In this document: piece after piece, positions 23,601 through 35,457 of the stretch
Layout: each line of letters opens with the position of its first letter
How positions within the stretch are numbered: position 1 is the stretch's first letter
NCBI RefSeq assembly: GCF_000143535.2
Contig: NC_037321.1
Location: 496,001 to 560,000, forward strand
DNA length: 64,000 nucleotides
From: Botrytis cinerea B05.10
Taxonomy: Eukaryota; Ascomycota; Leotiomycetes; Helotiales; Sclerotiniaceae
Direction: 5' to 3'
Notes under the pieces: generated by a model
Told to the model about the DNA's origin: nothing
Databases searched by the model: none
What the model saw: only the letters and a program-made list of their open reading frames with translations
Translations under genes and position numbers: made by a program

Positions 23601-26180
23601 GATCCTTACGACCGCATAGGCGAAATTGTCAGAAAAAAAAAGTTTAATGTCATGGAACTGACAGTTTCCCATGTTCCAGAGCTTCTATCCATGAAATCTC
23701 AAGGATCCAGGGTTGTAAATGAAGTGACAGACAGTTGGTTGAAATGTTTTTGGACATACTGGAATAAGTTATCCTCATCCACTGTGGAAGATTTGTCCCA
23801 AAAGTCTAAAACTTTCTGCTCCCTGCCATTATTCAAAGCAAAGTGTGACGGTGTTTGGGGTTACTATACCATGTCGGAAATGGCAGCTCTGCCAACTGTC
23901 ATTGAAGCATCAAAGATGTCGCATAAGGAGTTATATGATTGTATTCCTGGTCTCTACAGGATCAAACAAGAACTTATGCCCGAATCAATTGCTGCTGCTG
24001 AGAAGTCCCTGGACTATCATGAAGCTCTGGGAAGACTGGTTAATGCTTTAAGTATGCTGGCTCCAGATGAAAACTCAATTGGGCGTTTGTTCGCACAATC
24101 GGCAAATGGAAAAGCTCTCATTAAATCAAATCTCATCAAGGTAAGTCTTCATAATCAAAACCTGTGTTCAAATTACTTTTGCTAATTGAAGATGCAGCTA
24201 CTTCGAGAACTCATCATATCCTATGTAACGACAGGTCAAAAGATTGATAACATTGCGTACTTGAAGCTCTTGCCAATCTGGCCTGCATACTTGCCGTCGA
24301 GCTCGGAGCGCGAGCACATCGCAGCCTCATCCGCAAAGTATACCAAGCAACCTCAGCTTTTGGCACCCTGGAACAAGAAACTTGCAAAACTCATCGATTT
24401 TGAAGCCATAGCCTTTCCAGCAGCCGAAAAATGTCTAGAAATGATGTCGGTTACTTTGGTTACTGCTGAAAGCTTATTTCAAAATTTTGAGTCGAGCGAC
24501 TTCCCTTCAACTTTACAGGCAATGAATGAGGCTGTCTATACTCAATTCGTTAGCACTTTAATTGAAATCGTACCTAAGGCGAGGCAGGATTCATCTCTCG
24601 TCAAAAAATTGTCATCCTTAGCCCTTGCGGCAGACACGAACGGTAAAATGCACCCACCCCATGAGTTGTTTGATCACGATGATGAGATTTTCAAGGCGGC
24701 GTTCCTAGATACTAGCCGCTATTTTCTTCATGACTGTATAAAAGCAAAAGAATTCGAAACTCTATGGTTCAAAATTGGCCTTCGTCGACGAGAAAACAAT
24801 GGCTGTTTTAAGATTCAAGACTACATGGAGTGCCTACGAACTTTAGAAGCTTTGATTAAATCTAGTGACTACCGAATACTCGTGGATCCAACGTCAAGTA
24901 TACACGAAAGAATGACGAAGATCTTGTCGCCACTAATTACTCCTAGTTATGCCACGCATCTATTTGATCACCATGATTGGAATGCACTTGCACGCAAAAT
25001 GCTTTTCGTAGTCCGAAAAGATAATTCTCGGGAACCATCTTATCGACGAGAGAACATGGATAGAGTCTCAGAGTGCAGTACAGCAATCCCATTATCTGAC
25101 ATTGTTCTCTACAAACATGCCGCAATCTGTTGGAGCAACACACAATTTGTGGTCCTGGAACCAACCGCAGAGATTTTAAGCAAGGTGCCAAAACATGGAG
25201 AGCCATTCATGATTGAGGTCTGGAAGCACCTTGAGCACATGGTAGAGATATCAAAGAATATCTTGCGTGCAAACATCCCGGATTTTTTGTCGGACCTTTT
25301 CGAAATATATGACTATCTTCAAAACAACCTTGTGCGCAGCAAAGAGTATTTCGGGGTATATGCTCGTAGCTTAAATCGAACTGATCTCTGGCTCAACTTG
25401 GACATCTCAGATCATATGCATGTCACCATTGAAGACTTGCAGTCTTCATGGAAGCCTCTTCAGCACCTCTTGCTCATTAGCTCCACTGATGCACCACCAC
25501 TAGAGTGCATTCGGCTTAGTTTGAGTCCGTATGAAAAATTGTTGAAGGAACTTGGCTGCAAGTCGATTCATCACCCTACCGTCGAGTTGCCCGCATCCCA
25601 GTCAGCGCAATCACTGGTTAGCAGTCTTCGTGGCCACCGCAAAGAAAAGCAGATGATAGATATCATTTTCGTCGCAGAGAATATTCGCTTCCACGCGCAC
25701 AGAGTTGTTTTAGCATGCGCATCTGGCTACTGTACCGCCAGCTTCTCTGGTCGCTGGCGTAATGATCAAGAGATTTTCTTGGATCTGATGACGGCCCATA
25801 CTCTCCGTATTCTCATTGATACTGCTTACGAAGAACCAATCAACTGGGAGGAGATGACTGTTGACCCGGTGTCCCCTCAAGATACTGACGCTAACGACCA
25901 TAAATTAGATCTATTACTGGATTTACACAAAGGTGCAGATTACTGGCAGATGCTCGCACTGGCCAACCAAGTCGAGAGAAAGATATTGGAACAGTTCAGA
26001 CTTTTTATCAGATTAGAAAATGTGAGAGCGTACCAGGAAATGGCTGCAGACTCTAATGCCCCGGCCTTCGAAAGAGCATGCAAGAACTTTTGCGAGGAGA
26101 ATGAAGCGGCTTTGAAGGGATGGGAGGAGGCTGCTGCTGCGCTACAAGCTGCGTCTATTGAGGCGAGCGGAGATTCCTGA
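17635..26180 (+). CDS. Giant sacsin-like protein: two GHKL ATPase modules plus C-terminal BTB domain
   Basis: Exons are 17635-17778, 17842-18039, 18088-18500, 18553-18781, 18861-24140 and 24198-26180, giving 2748 residues. The N-terminal module has LRELLQNADDAQAS (GHKL N-box with Glu and Asn), GPALLAYNNAEF and, across intron 2, KFGRGFNSV|YNWTDSP. This order is that of sacsin-repeat HSP90-type ATPases. A second module begins near residue 1325: FKEYLANADDSKAS, GPALLVHNDAVF, GMFGRGSQTMYHFTDNP and LLILDP. Near residues 2570-2650, MIDIIFVAENIRFHAHRVVL opens a BTB/POZ-like fold. Human sacsin is a chaperone-like regulator of filaments and mitochondria and ends in HEPN, not BTB, so a different partner, possibly a cullin-3 ligase, is inferred here. 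Intron 4 uses GC-AG ends (CAG|GCAAGT). The first module has Asn-Asn where the second has Asn-Asp, which may alter nucleotide handling. Confidence 0.85.
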
Positions 26181-26953
26181 AGTGATCTATAGTATTTCGG
26201 TGACATTTAAGGAGTGATGAGCATATGGGGGTAAAGAGCGAAAATCGAGCGAAAGGATAGCACGGTTTCTCTCATCTGCAAAATTTTGAAATCTGGGTAT
26301 TAATGACATGATGACTGAATTACAAATTGAACAGACAAGTACAACATTCAGATGTAGCTAGATGAGATTATTGAAATCGCAAAATTGATCAAGTTTATTG
26401 AACTGATAGGGCATTGAAATGGATCCAAATAGACATTGTGAACTTCGTTTGGGACACGATTTCTGGTGAATCCTTGATCTCTTTACTTTTTTGATCTCCA
26501 CAGGTGAGCTTTCTAAACACTGCCAAGATATCTCTGATGTGAATCTTAAACATCGAAAATTACCCACTAGTAAACGTCATATTGTATCACACTAAGCTGA
26601 ACCAAATCATGTTATTAATTAATTTTCAATTTCTTATTACACGCTGATGCTACTGTTGTTCCTGTGCCGCTTGTCTATCTTGTACATCCTGTATACTTCA
26701 ATCACCGACTACCAGTAAGTCCCTTCAATATCTACCATGATCCTTTCTGCAAATATTGTTCGATATTCTTCGATTCCTCCATTTGTTCTTTACACGCTTA
26801 GAATTCTTTGGCTCTCACTCCCTACATGCAGGCATAGTGCTACCTAAGCCTCGGATTCCATGTATAAACTCTTTGACCACGATTTCAAACTTTCCCTACG
26901 CTAGTTCCATGTTCGTCGAAATCGCTCCAGTCCAAGGGCTGGGTTATGTTCGC
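26181..26953. other. Convergent 3' intergenic region
   Basis: This lies between the stop codons of the sacsin-like gene and SEC1. It is AT-rich with no supported gene. The open frame at 26756-27181 overlaps the SEC1 C-terminus on the other strand and is a shadow. Confidence 0.5.
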
Positions 26954-29339
26954 TTATTTCTTACTCCTGAAGAATCCCATCTTCTTCTTCTTCTCCTTTC
27001 CATCCTCACCTTTCTTCTTCTCCAATTTTCCGGAGGAATGGCCAGCTCCATCTCCTGCACCGTTAAGAGACATCTGTTGCATTCCTGCAGCCAAAGGTTT
27101 ACTGTCATATCCTGGACTTTTCATCGGCGGAGCCGGAGCCCCTGGACTTCTCGCAGGTGCATTCCCTGGTCCGCCCGGTAATCCGAGTCCTACTTGAGGT
27201 CTAGGTGTTGCAGCAGCGGGTGGAGCAGGAGGCGGATCGTTGGCTTTGAAAAGATAGGCTGGAGCTTTTGGTTTTGGTCTGTCAATTGGTAAATCTAATT
27301 GCTTCCTTCCAGCCGTCAAATCCCCCACTTGCTTCAGGAACAAGTTAGGATTGAGCATGTGCGAGGTAGCTAAGAATATATCTCTGTTGCATTCCTTTGA
27401 AACTTCATAGCAAGCTCTTGCTTCTGAGTACGTAGCTCCACCTGCCATGAAAACAATAATTCTTTGCATGTTATCTGGTGTGGTACTACGTCCACGAGCC
27501 CATGTAGGCTTGGCGCTACGAAGTGAAGCTTGCGATTGAAGAGCCATTTCCTCAGAGGGGTCAGTGGGAGGTCTTGTATAAGGGAAGATATTTGGGTCTA
27601 AAGTCCCTTTGGTGATTTCTTCGAGACTGCGTTGAAGATTGGTTTCATATCGAGACAGGGCAAGTTCTTCGTTGATTACAGTAGGTGTAGGTTTTGGTGG
27701 GAATAATGGAGTTGGTACAGCTTTGGTTTTGGAGTCTGTAAGTTTCTTGGTGGTGTGTACCCCTAGTAATTCTAGGTTTAGAATTTCATTCATTTCTGAG
27801 AGGGGAAGCCCAGAATGATGTAAAAGACGTTCTAGATCTTCCGTAATCAGCCCGTCTCGGAATATGACATAAAGTATAATAAGTCGTAATCGTTCCTTGG
27901 GAGCAACAGCTGGATTATCTAATAGACGAACAATTTGTGCACCCATTTCCTTGGGTTTTCGGTAATCTTCGTCCAGTCCTGTGGCTAGAGTTTGTTCCGC
28001 CAACGCGATTTCCGGGAGCTCATGGTGCTGAAAGATGTTCATACATTCTTGTGCCATATTCAAATGTAAAGAGTATGCTTCTTTCATCTCCTGAAATTGT
28101 GGCAACCCTGCTAACATATCTTTGATTTGACTGATATTGACATTTTCCGCATCTTGATTGGCGAAATGTGGATTATCTGCGATAAACTTCTTGAAATCGC
28201 TCATCAACTTTTGGATAGTTTTACTCATATGTTGGTGCCTATTTTCCACCCAAATCTTATCTTTCTCAGTAATTTCCATTTCTTTTTCTTCTTCTTGTGC
28301 AGTTCCTTCATTCAACACAGTTGTGTAAGTGACTTTCTCGTGATCTTTGATTGGAAGGAGGTCGTGTGCCATGGCTTGATATGTGAATTCGTGCAGTATT
28401 GGTGCCAATGTGTCCATTGATCTGTCGGTTATGAGTAAAACACCTTGAGGCCGATTAGATTGCGGTGGGAAGCTGGGGTTATATTGCTGGTATGCATCAA
28501 GCTCCTCCTGAACAAATCTGGCTAGATGAGAACAGAGAACCGCTGCTTCATGTATAGGGTTTTTAGGTCTGTAATAACGTATTTTCGGGAATTCCCCTAG
28601 GGAAACGCAGATTCCAGTAATCTATGTATCAAATCAGTCTCGATTGTGTAGCTCATATCGACCAATGAATGTATCCTACCTTTTGCGCTAGAAGTTGCAT
28701 ATGATCGCGCACCAAAGGGGCGCATGCTGGGTGGAATAAGATAGGAAAGCTCCAAGGATCTCTGAATGTTATTAGATGCGACTCGCGAGGGTAATAATCT
28801 ATGGATAGAGTCTCCCAGCCGCCTAACTGTTCCTGTGCTTGTCTAGAGGAATCGATACGCCGGCGCATCGTTGGATCGAGAAGGGCGACCCATACTAGGA
28901 ATGACTTGCGATATCTTCGACGTTCGAAGTCTGCCAACAAACAATCGACAACATGTGGTTCGGGTGATAGGAGATATATGGCATCCATGCCTGGATTCAT
29001 TTCCCTCCTGCTTTCTAGTGTTTCCACATCTGCGATCACTTTAGCAGCGACCTTTCAGCACGCATAAAGTGACATACTGGCAATATTCTCGTTGAGAATG
29101 TCATCTTCCTTCAGGACACTAAACACTATCTTTTTGGTCGCCTCATCTATAACAAGCACCTTCCACTACAGTTGTTTCAGCATATATTCGATCGCGGAGT
29201 AGGAAAACATACGTCGCCTCGAGTGATTGACTTTATGGCATCCAAAATAGCTATCAATAACATCAGTTTCCACGCAGTTCCCAACATTCGTGAATTCAAG
29301 CTTACCCTGGCGCTGCTCGTCAATGGCCGACACCCCCAT
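26954..29339 (-). CDS. SEC1: Sec1/Munc18 family protein SEC1 (exocytosis)
   Basis: Exons read 29339-29306, 29250-29213, 29165-29078, 29029-28680 and 28621-26954, giving 725 residues. The first two coding exons are only 34 and 38 bases. Splicing recreates the conserved start MGVSAIDEQRQAILDAI, then RGDWKVLVIDEATKKIV and REMNPGMDAIYLLSPEPH, all typical of Sec1 domain 1. Later come PQGVLLITDRSMDTLAP and the domain 2/3 helices. SEC1 binds the plasma-membrane syntaxin/SNARE complex and the exocyst to promote vesicle fusion at hyphal tips. The C-terminal ~80 residues are Pro/Ala/Gly-rich and end in a Lys-rich tail (KEKKKKMGFFRSKK), a feature of filamentous-fungal versions. It is a single essential housekeeping gene by family knowledge. 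Confidence 0.93.
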
Positions 29340-29719
29340 GATGGGCGGTGTGTGACTTGTTGGTGTAGACCCTTTAGAGGTATTTTCGAGAAGGCCAAGT
29401 AGTGAAATTAAGGAATCTCAATCTTCAGTATCGAATGAGTAGCACAGAATGATTTATTGTGTTTTCTTGTGGATGTTTGATTGAAAGGGAGTTTGATTCT
29501 TGGCGGGGTCATGTTCACATTGGAAACAGAAACATGATGGCTGTTTCGTGAGGCGGCCGCTTATGCGCTAAATCAGAGTGAAGACAGGACGGCACAAGAA
29601 GACCAAAGCTCGATCAAAGCTACGACGACATGTTGTTTTATATAGATTCGCAATGTCTCAATGTGATTATCATAATTAAACCGATATGAATCTTTCGCTC
29701 TCCTTTATTTCTATTTATT

Positions 29720-29809
29720 ACTGTGTCTATGAATGAGTTCTATGGATCAAGTGCTCATAGTAATATAAATACTGTCTATGAATGATTTCTATGAAGTAAG
29801 TGCTCATAG
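29720..29809. repeat. Direct repeat of about 40 bases, two copies
   Basis: Copy 1 (29720-29760) and copy 2 (29771-29809) share the words TCTATGAATGA, TTCTATG and AAGTGCTCATAG. They differ by a two-base indel and a few substitutions. A 10-base AT spacer separates them. Function is unknown. Confidence 0.8.
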
Positions 29810-30865
29810 GATGACTATCAAATTGCATGCCATCTCTTCACTAGGGGAAAGGTGATCGATAGTGGCCTTTCACCTGCTCTTCCGAGTTGCAACCCTTCTA
29901 ACGGTTGAGATATATCCTAAGACCATCCGGCCTGGTTTTTTGGTTGATGGTGGAGCGAATCTTTGGTATTAATGCAAGTATCCACAAGCTGTCTCAGGAG
30001 CATGCGAGAAACAATCAAAGGGATCAGTGCAATTTGAGCACTGCGAGTGTAAATATAAAGTACAAGATCATTGAGTCTATGTATTTCTATCCCCCAGATT
30101 GTCCAGAATGCTAGCTTTTCAGAGCCAGTATGGCAGAAGCACCTAGCTGGTGTGCCGAAATATTGTTACCTTCATCGAAAGAATAGTTGTATCCCGTCAA
30201 TTGGCAAAGCTATGATATGGAGGTCAGTATGGGTAATGAATAAGATTTATAGAGACTCTGAATGGTAGTATCGAAGCTATTGGTATCACCTCAACGTTGG
30301 ACCTATCTTCATATTTTGCATTGTCACATCTGGGTTGTAATGAGGGAGGCCATTGGATCGATTCAAGGTGCAGATATCAAACGGTATCTGTCAATTCCCA
30401 TCTAAACCAAGAGGGGGCACTTGGTTGTCAAACCCAAGTTCGGCAATCGTTTACAATTATGAGGGCTAGAGGTTGTCAACAACAAATTCTTGTCTCGTCT
30501 CTTTTGAACCAATTTCACATGTTGAAACTACTTGAAACATGGAATTTACTCAGTATTTTTTTTTTATCTCATTTGGATTTGAATCATCCAATTCCTTGGA
30601 TTTGTCAGATAAACTCAAAATGCTAAAAACTTCCGGGCTACCGAAAGCCCTCGACCCTTATTGCAATCTGAGGCTTTGAGCACACCGAGAAGGGTGGAAT
30701 TAGTTGACTATGGATATCTAGACGGAAGTCCATCCTGCTCCTATGCCCGAGATCAAGGCCGTCTACTATTCCTGCGTTTCAAGTATTAATAGTATGAAAT
30801 CAATTGGATTTTCTACATCCAGCGAAGCCTGATGGAAAAATAAGTAAGGAAGACGAATATTTGGA

Positions 30866-30889
30866 GGGATGGTGGGGGTGGGGGTGGGG
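30866..30889 (+). other. Putative G-quadruplex motif
   Basis: Four guanine runs of 3, 5, 5 and 4 are separated by loops of five, one and one bases. This fits the intramolecular G-quadruplex pattern. It is in the gene-poor gap, about 1.5 kb upstream of the SEC1 ATG. Confidence 0.6.
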
Positions 30890-32132
30890 TTGCTCATTGA
30901 GTGCCGAATAACAACTATACAGGGCTGCTCCAAACGACATCGAACTAACTCTATACTATCGTATGACGTGCCATATATGCAATGCCCAAGTTTAGGAATA
31001 TTCTAATTGACAGATCATTGCTGCTTGTGCGCAAAGTTTAAGAAAATCAATGTTGCGGGGTTTAAATGAAGTATCTATAAATATTGTTCCTTACACATAT
31101 CCTCAGTCTACTTCCTTTACACAAGCCAAATTCATCTTTCATACCTGCCAAAAAAACTCGTACCAAGACAACACAAGTTTATACCATTATGATCTAGCCT
31201 CCGATTTTAACCACATTCTCCCAGATCAAAACCGTAGCACCAAACGCCCATCTCACCCCATCCTCAAATGCAAAATTTCGACAAACCCTAATAAATCTAA
31301 TAGACCTTTGACTGGCCCTCGCTAGCCCCAAACCCCCTTAGTTCACCGCTAGCAAACACTAATAAACCAAACCAAAAAGTACGAAATTTTTTGTAGTTCA
31401 TGTTGCGCTTTCCCTTATAGATTCATTCTTGCATTGCTATATTGTTGGATATGCAAATCGTGCTCTAAATAAGGTACCGAAGACCTTTAGAATAGCATGC
31501 CCAAGTTCTTTGCTACTATGGAAGTTCTGTGAAGTTTTGTTGCATATCTGTCGTACCATGGAAATTGGGGAATCACGGCTGGAAATTAGGGAATTTCCAT
31601 CGAAAGATGCGATATGCAACAAGACTTACGTCTTCCTTCTGCCATCCCTTATAGACGGCTCCTTCCTAGTCAGACAACGGCCCGGTCCGTATCATTATAC
31701 CTCTCCCATCACACATTACAAAATCACCAAGCAATTGAAACAATACAGAAAACGCGGTGGTTAAACGTGCTTGAAATTCTCATTCACGCGAGAGTAAAAC
31801 CTCTCCACAAGTGTAGCTAGCTAAACAAGGGGGATCTTGGTATCAAGCCAGAAACTTGCATCATACACGCTCGACGCTGACGCTACGTAGTTAAATCGCA
31901 ATCTTCCTCACTGCTGTTCTCAACGCACAAACGCATTCGACCGACAAACATCTGGGATCGATTACCTGATCGTCCAGATGAGTGTCACTAGATACCAAAA
32001 GATACTCTACATACACACTTTTACGGCCATCGTCGACAATCATTCCTTGTAACCCTTCATAACCACCCACCGCTGATATATCATCTACCACTATGATTTG
32101 AGCGATCTTCTTCTTAGCGAAACATGTGCAAA

Positions 32133-34609
32133 CTATTGTCGTCTAAATGCACCTTGTGGAGGAGGTGGCCCGCGGCCATCGAAAGGAAATGCCGGCATGC
32201 CCTCCGCTGAGAAAGGACTCATAGCTGGTGGAAGAAAACCCGGCGGTGGGCCGTTGAAGTAGGGCGGATTGAATGGCATATTTCGAGGACCCGCTAATGC
32301 CTCTGGAGGGGGAAAGTTGTTCATGTTGCCAGGAATTTGAAAGCCCGGTGGGAGAATTTGCTGAGGCATTTGCATCGGGCGTGGGACGTTTCCACCTAGG
32401 CCAGGAGGGGCTGTTGGTCGGAATTGTTGCGGAGGAGGAGGGTGCTGAGTGGAAGGCTGTCCTGGCCAGCCTTGCTGCAATTGCTCGAGACCTGGAGGTG
32501 GTCGTGGAAGAATGTGTGTTGGTTGAGGTCGAGGGTTATCATGTTGTGGAGGAGGCCCACCCCGATAAATAGGCTCATCAAAAAATCCCGGTGGGCGACG
32601 CTGTGGATTTCCACGTTCGCGTTGAGCTTGTAAGTCCTGTTCTCTCTCTAATTGTTGTTGGTGTTGGAGTTGTCGGCTAGGTTGCTGTCTGGGTGGATGC
32701 CCAAGGATGATCTGCTCCGTTCTTTGAGGCTCTGGAGCTGCTTGTGCTTCTCTCATAAGGCTCATAAGAAATGCAGTTTGTTCGGAGCGAGGCTGTTCAC
32801 CTCTGAAAGAGGACTGACTGATAGCATGCTGACGCTGGTTGACCAAATGATTCAACATCTCTTCTGGACGTACAGTGGGTTGACTACCTGCTTGTTCACG
32901 TTGAGCGCTAAGATCATGTAAATTGTGGGGATATAAGTGAGCAGCCGGTCTCATCTCATCATGACGGTCTGGAAGACGCTGGTGCGAAGAATCGCGGCCC
33001 TCAAAAGGTGTACTTGGTTGGGTGTCTTGTGCGGGAGGTTTGGATTGCATCATGGGATTAGCAGGAGGAGTTCCACTAGATTGTAGCATTGCAAGTATCA
33101 TTGGCATTGCTTCTTTATCCGCAGGGGATTGACCATTGTTGGTCAAACCGTCAAGTCTATGGGCAGCTGGCTTTGGTATGGCTGTTTGTGGTTCCACTTT
33201 ATGCGAAGTCTCATCTTGAGTAAAGAATTTGTTAAACCTTGACGTTTTCCCACCCGGTGCAGCGGACACGGCAGATTTTGTCATGTTTTCTGTATTCAGA
33301 TCAAACTGTGCTGCGAGTCCATTATCATTCTTTGGTTGAGCCCACAAACGGAAAAATTCATCTCCATTAAATCCAGTATCAAGTGGCGCAAGAGAGATGG
33401 GCTTTTGTGTGCCAAAGATAGAAGGATGTTCGTCAACTTTTGGCTGCGTGGCTTCTTCAGCTATTGTATTACCTCTGGCAGTTGGCTTGTCCTTGGAATG
33501 CATTGCGTCTTTCCATTTTTGCATATCCTCTGCTGTAAATTTGCGCTCATTATTACCAGAAGATGTTTGTGATTTTTGAAAGTCATCTTGTGGAGCGATT
33601 TGAATACCTTCGTCCTCTGCCCATGCTGGAACATCACCATTATGATCGTCGTGAACTCTGTTCCTGTCTGCCCAGCGTCGGTCACCTCTGTCTTTATCCC
33701 CACGATTATCGAAGTCTTTTTCTCGCCAACTCTTATTTCGATTCTCAAACCTATCTGCATTCGCATTTCGCTCTCGGGGTGTTGGCGGTCCGTCGTTGTT
33801 CTCTCGAAACCAAGTAGGCTCTGTTCTTCCCCGACCATTTCCAGTTCTGCGGTTGTTGTCTTGTTCATGATTCTTTTCTTTGTCTCGGGAGAAATTCTCA
33901 AACCCTCTAGGTCTTTCCTTTGGATCGCGCTCTTCTCGATCCTTGAATCGCTTTTCATCTCGGTGCCTCTCTCCACCCATGCGCCCAGTAAACCGCTCAG
34001 CTCCTTCAGTACCAAAACTCTTTCGAGGTTTCACCTCCATCCAACCCTCCTGGTCGACACCATCACCAGGCTTCGGTCGCAGCATATCACGCCGGGGGCG
34101 ATCGTCACTGTCATCGATTTTTGTACGATAGCTGAGTTTGCTTTGCGACTCGCTTTCGCGAAGGGCGGGTCGATCTGGAGAATCGATACCTTTGCCTGCA
34201 TTACGTGCAGGATTGGCGGATGAAAAGGTAGTTCTCGTAGGCACAAGTTGAATTGTCTCGGGGTCTATCTGCATGTCAGTACGAAAGAGCAAGCAATGAC
34301 TGGAAGACTTTAGATCACTGGCAGACATACTTGCATTGTTTCGTGGTCGTCGATTTGTGTGTTCTAGAAGCGGATTTGCATCACGATCTCTGGTTCTATC
34401 AGGTATTCTGGTAGAGGTATTCCGATTCGGGTCAGGTGTTTGTCTGGAAATAGTTAATACGAGGTATTATGGCTAAGGCTTCTTGCAACAAACCCCATCC
34501 ATTCTGCAGAAGATAAAAGACCAGGAGGTTTTACAACCAATGGTGAATCTCGCAGAAACAGCAATTCGTCTCTGGTATACCGACGAGCTTCACCCGTGTC
34601 GGGAGCCAT
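32133..34609 (-). CDS. eIF4E-binding protein, 4E-T-like
   Basis: Exons read 34609-34494, 34443-34331 and 34264-32133, giving 786 residues. Exon 1 encodes YTRDELLFLRDSPL, a canonical YxxxxL-phi eIF4E-binding motif at about residues 11-17. Intron 2 (66 bases) has a GTATGT donor, an ACTGAC branch site and a GATAG acceptor, and joins NNA to NPETIQLVPTRTTF. It is stop-free and in frame, so unspliced reading hides it. After the binding motif come DGWMEVKPRKSFG-like text (here EGWMEVKPRKSFG), a long Arg/Asp/Glu-rich region, and a Pro/Gln-rich tail with a QHQQQLEREQ stretch. This layout matches eIF4E-transporter-type repressors in P-bodies, which hold eIF4E and link it to decay factors. The protein is largely disordered. 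Identity rests on the motif and order, so the exact orthology is inferred. Confidence 0.78.
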
Positions 34610-35457
34610 TATAATATGTTGTTGTGATTGTTTTGTGGAATATTATCAAGCTTAGAATGTATGCAGACGAAGAATTGTATGTTAGTTGAGTCAACAATAT
34701 CCAGTCCAGATGATGTTGTAAATTTTGTTAGCTGTAGGTAGGTAGGGGTGTTTGTTTTATGTTGTATTTGAAAGGCTGTAGATTATAAGTATGAGCAAGG
34801 AGGTTCCTGTAGCCGAGCTCAGCGCAACTACCTAAGTAGGCGCAAAGCTCTACAGTTTATTAGACTGCTGTAATTTTGTAGGATGTGAGAGGGACTTTGG
34901 ATTCGTCGTGGTTGCTTGTATTGTACGGCGAGGAGGGGTTTTGAGGTGAGTGTTTTCGAATGAAGGTTTTAGATCTCCTGATAAGTGTGCGCAATATGTT
35001 TGACTGATTTCTTGTACTAATCTCTGGTCTTTCTTGGGAGGCAATATAGCTTTATGTTATTTTATTTTGACTGTTTTAAGGTTGAGGTTTAAGGTCGTTC
35101 GTTTGCTCGTTGCCGTCGTTAGAAGTGTTGATGCCACAAAGGCAGGTTCCGTTTGTCTTAGCGATCTTCAGCCTCGGTGGGGCTCAGCTTTGAATGTCGA
35201 TGATACAAATTTCGTCCGTTCAAAGCGTTCAAGGGTACATACATGCATTATGGCCGTGAGGTATAAATTTTGGTGTTATTCACTACCAATTGTGTATTGT
35301 AGTTAAAACGGTATTCATACATTTACTTTTAGCACTCTAGAAATCAATTGTGTCTTGGAAAGAGGTTAGATTCAATATTTAGGGTATCTTCAATCACAAT
35401 TATCCTTACTATGTACCTAGTAGCTATTAGCTATCCTATATCCGTATTGCCTTGCAG
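34610..35457. promoter_or_regulatory. Upstream region of the 4E-T-like gene
   Basis: About 850 bases between the 4E-T-like ATG and the URB1 stop. It should contain the former's promoter and the latter's 3' UTR. Open frames at 34850-35306 look random. Confidence 0.45.

Larger units (their letters stand above)
29340..32132. other. Gene-poor 2.8-kb region upstream of SEC1
   Basis: No frame here is convincing on either strand. The region contains a diverged direct repeat at 29720-29809 and a guanine-run cluster at 30866-30889, both listed separately. It should include the SEC1 promoter and the 3' UTR of the 4E-T-like gene. A non-coding transcript or relic element cannot be excluded from sequence alone. 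Confidence 0.4.

Noticed and set aside
33576..34223. 215-codon plus-strand frame opposite the 4E-T-like gene
   Set aside because: It is a shadow of an Arg/Asp/Glu-rich coding region, which produces long stop-free antisense frames.
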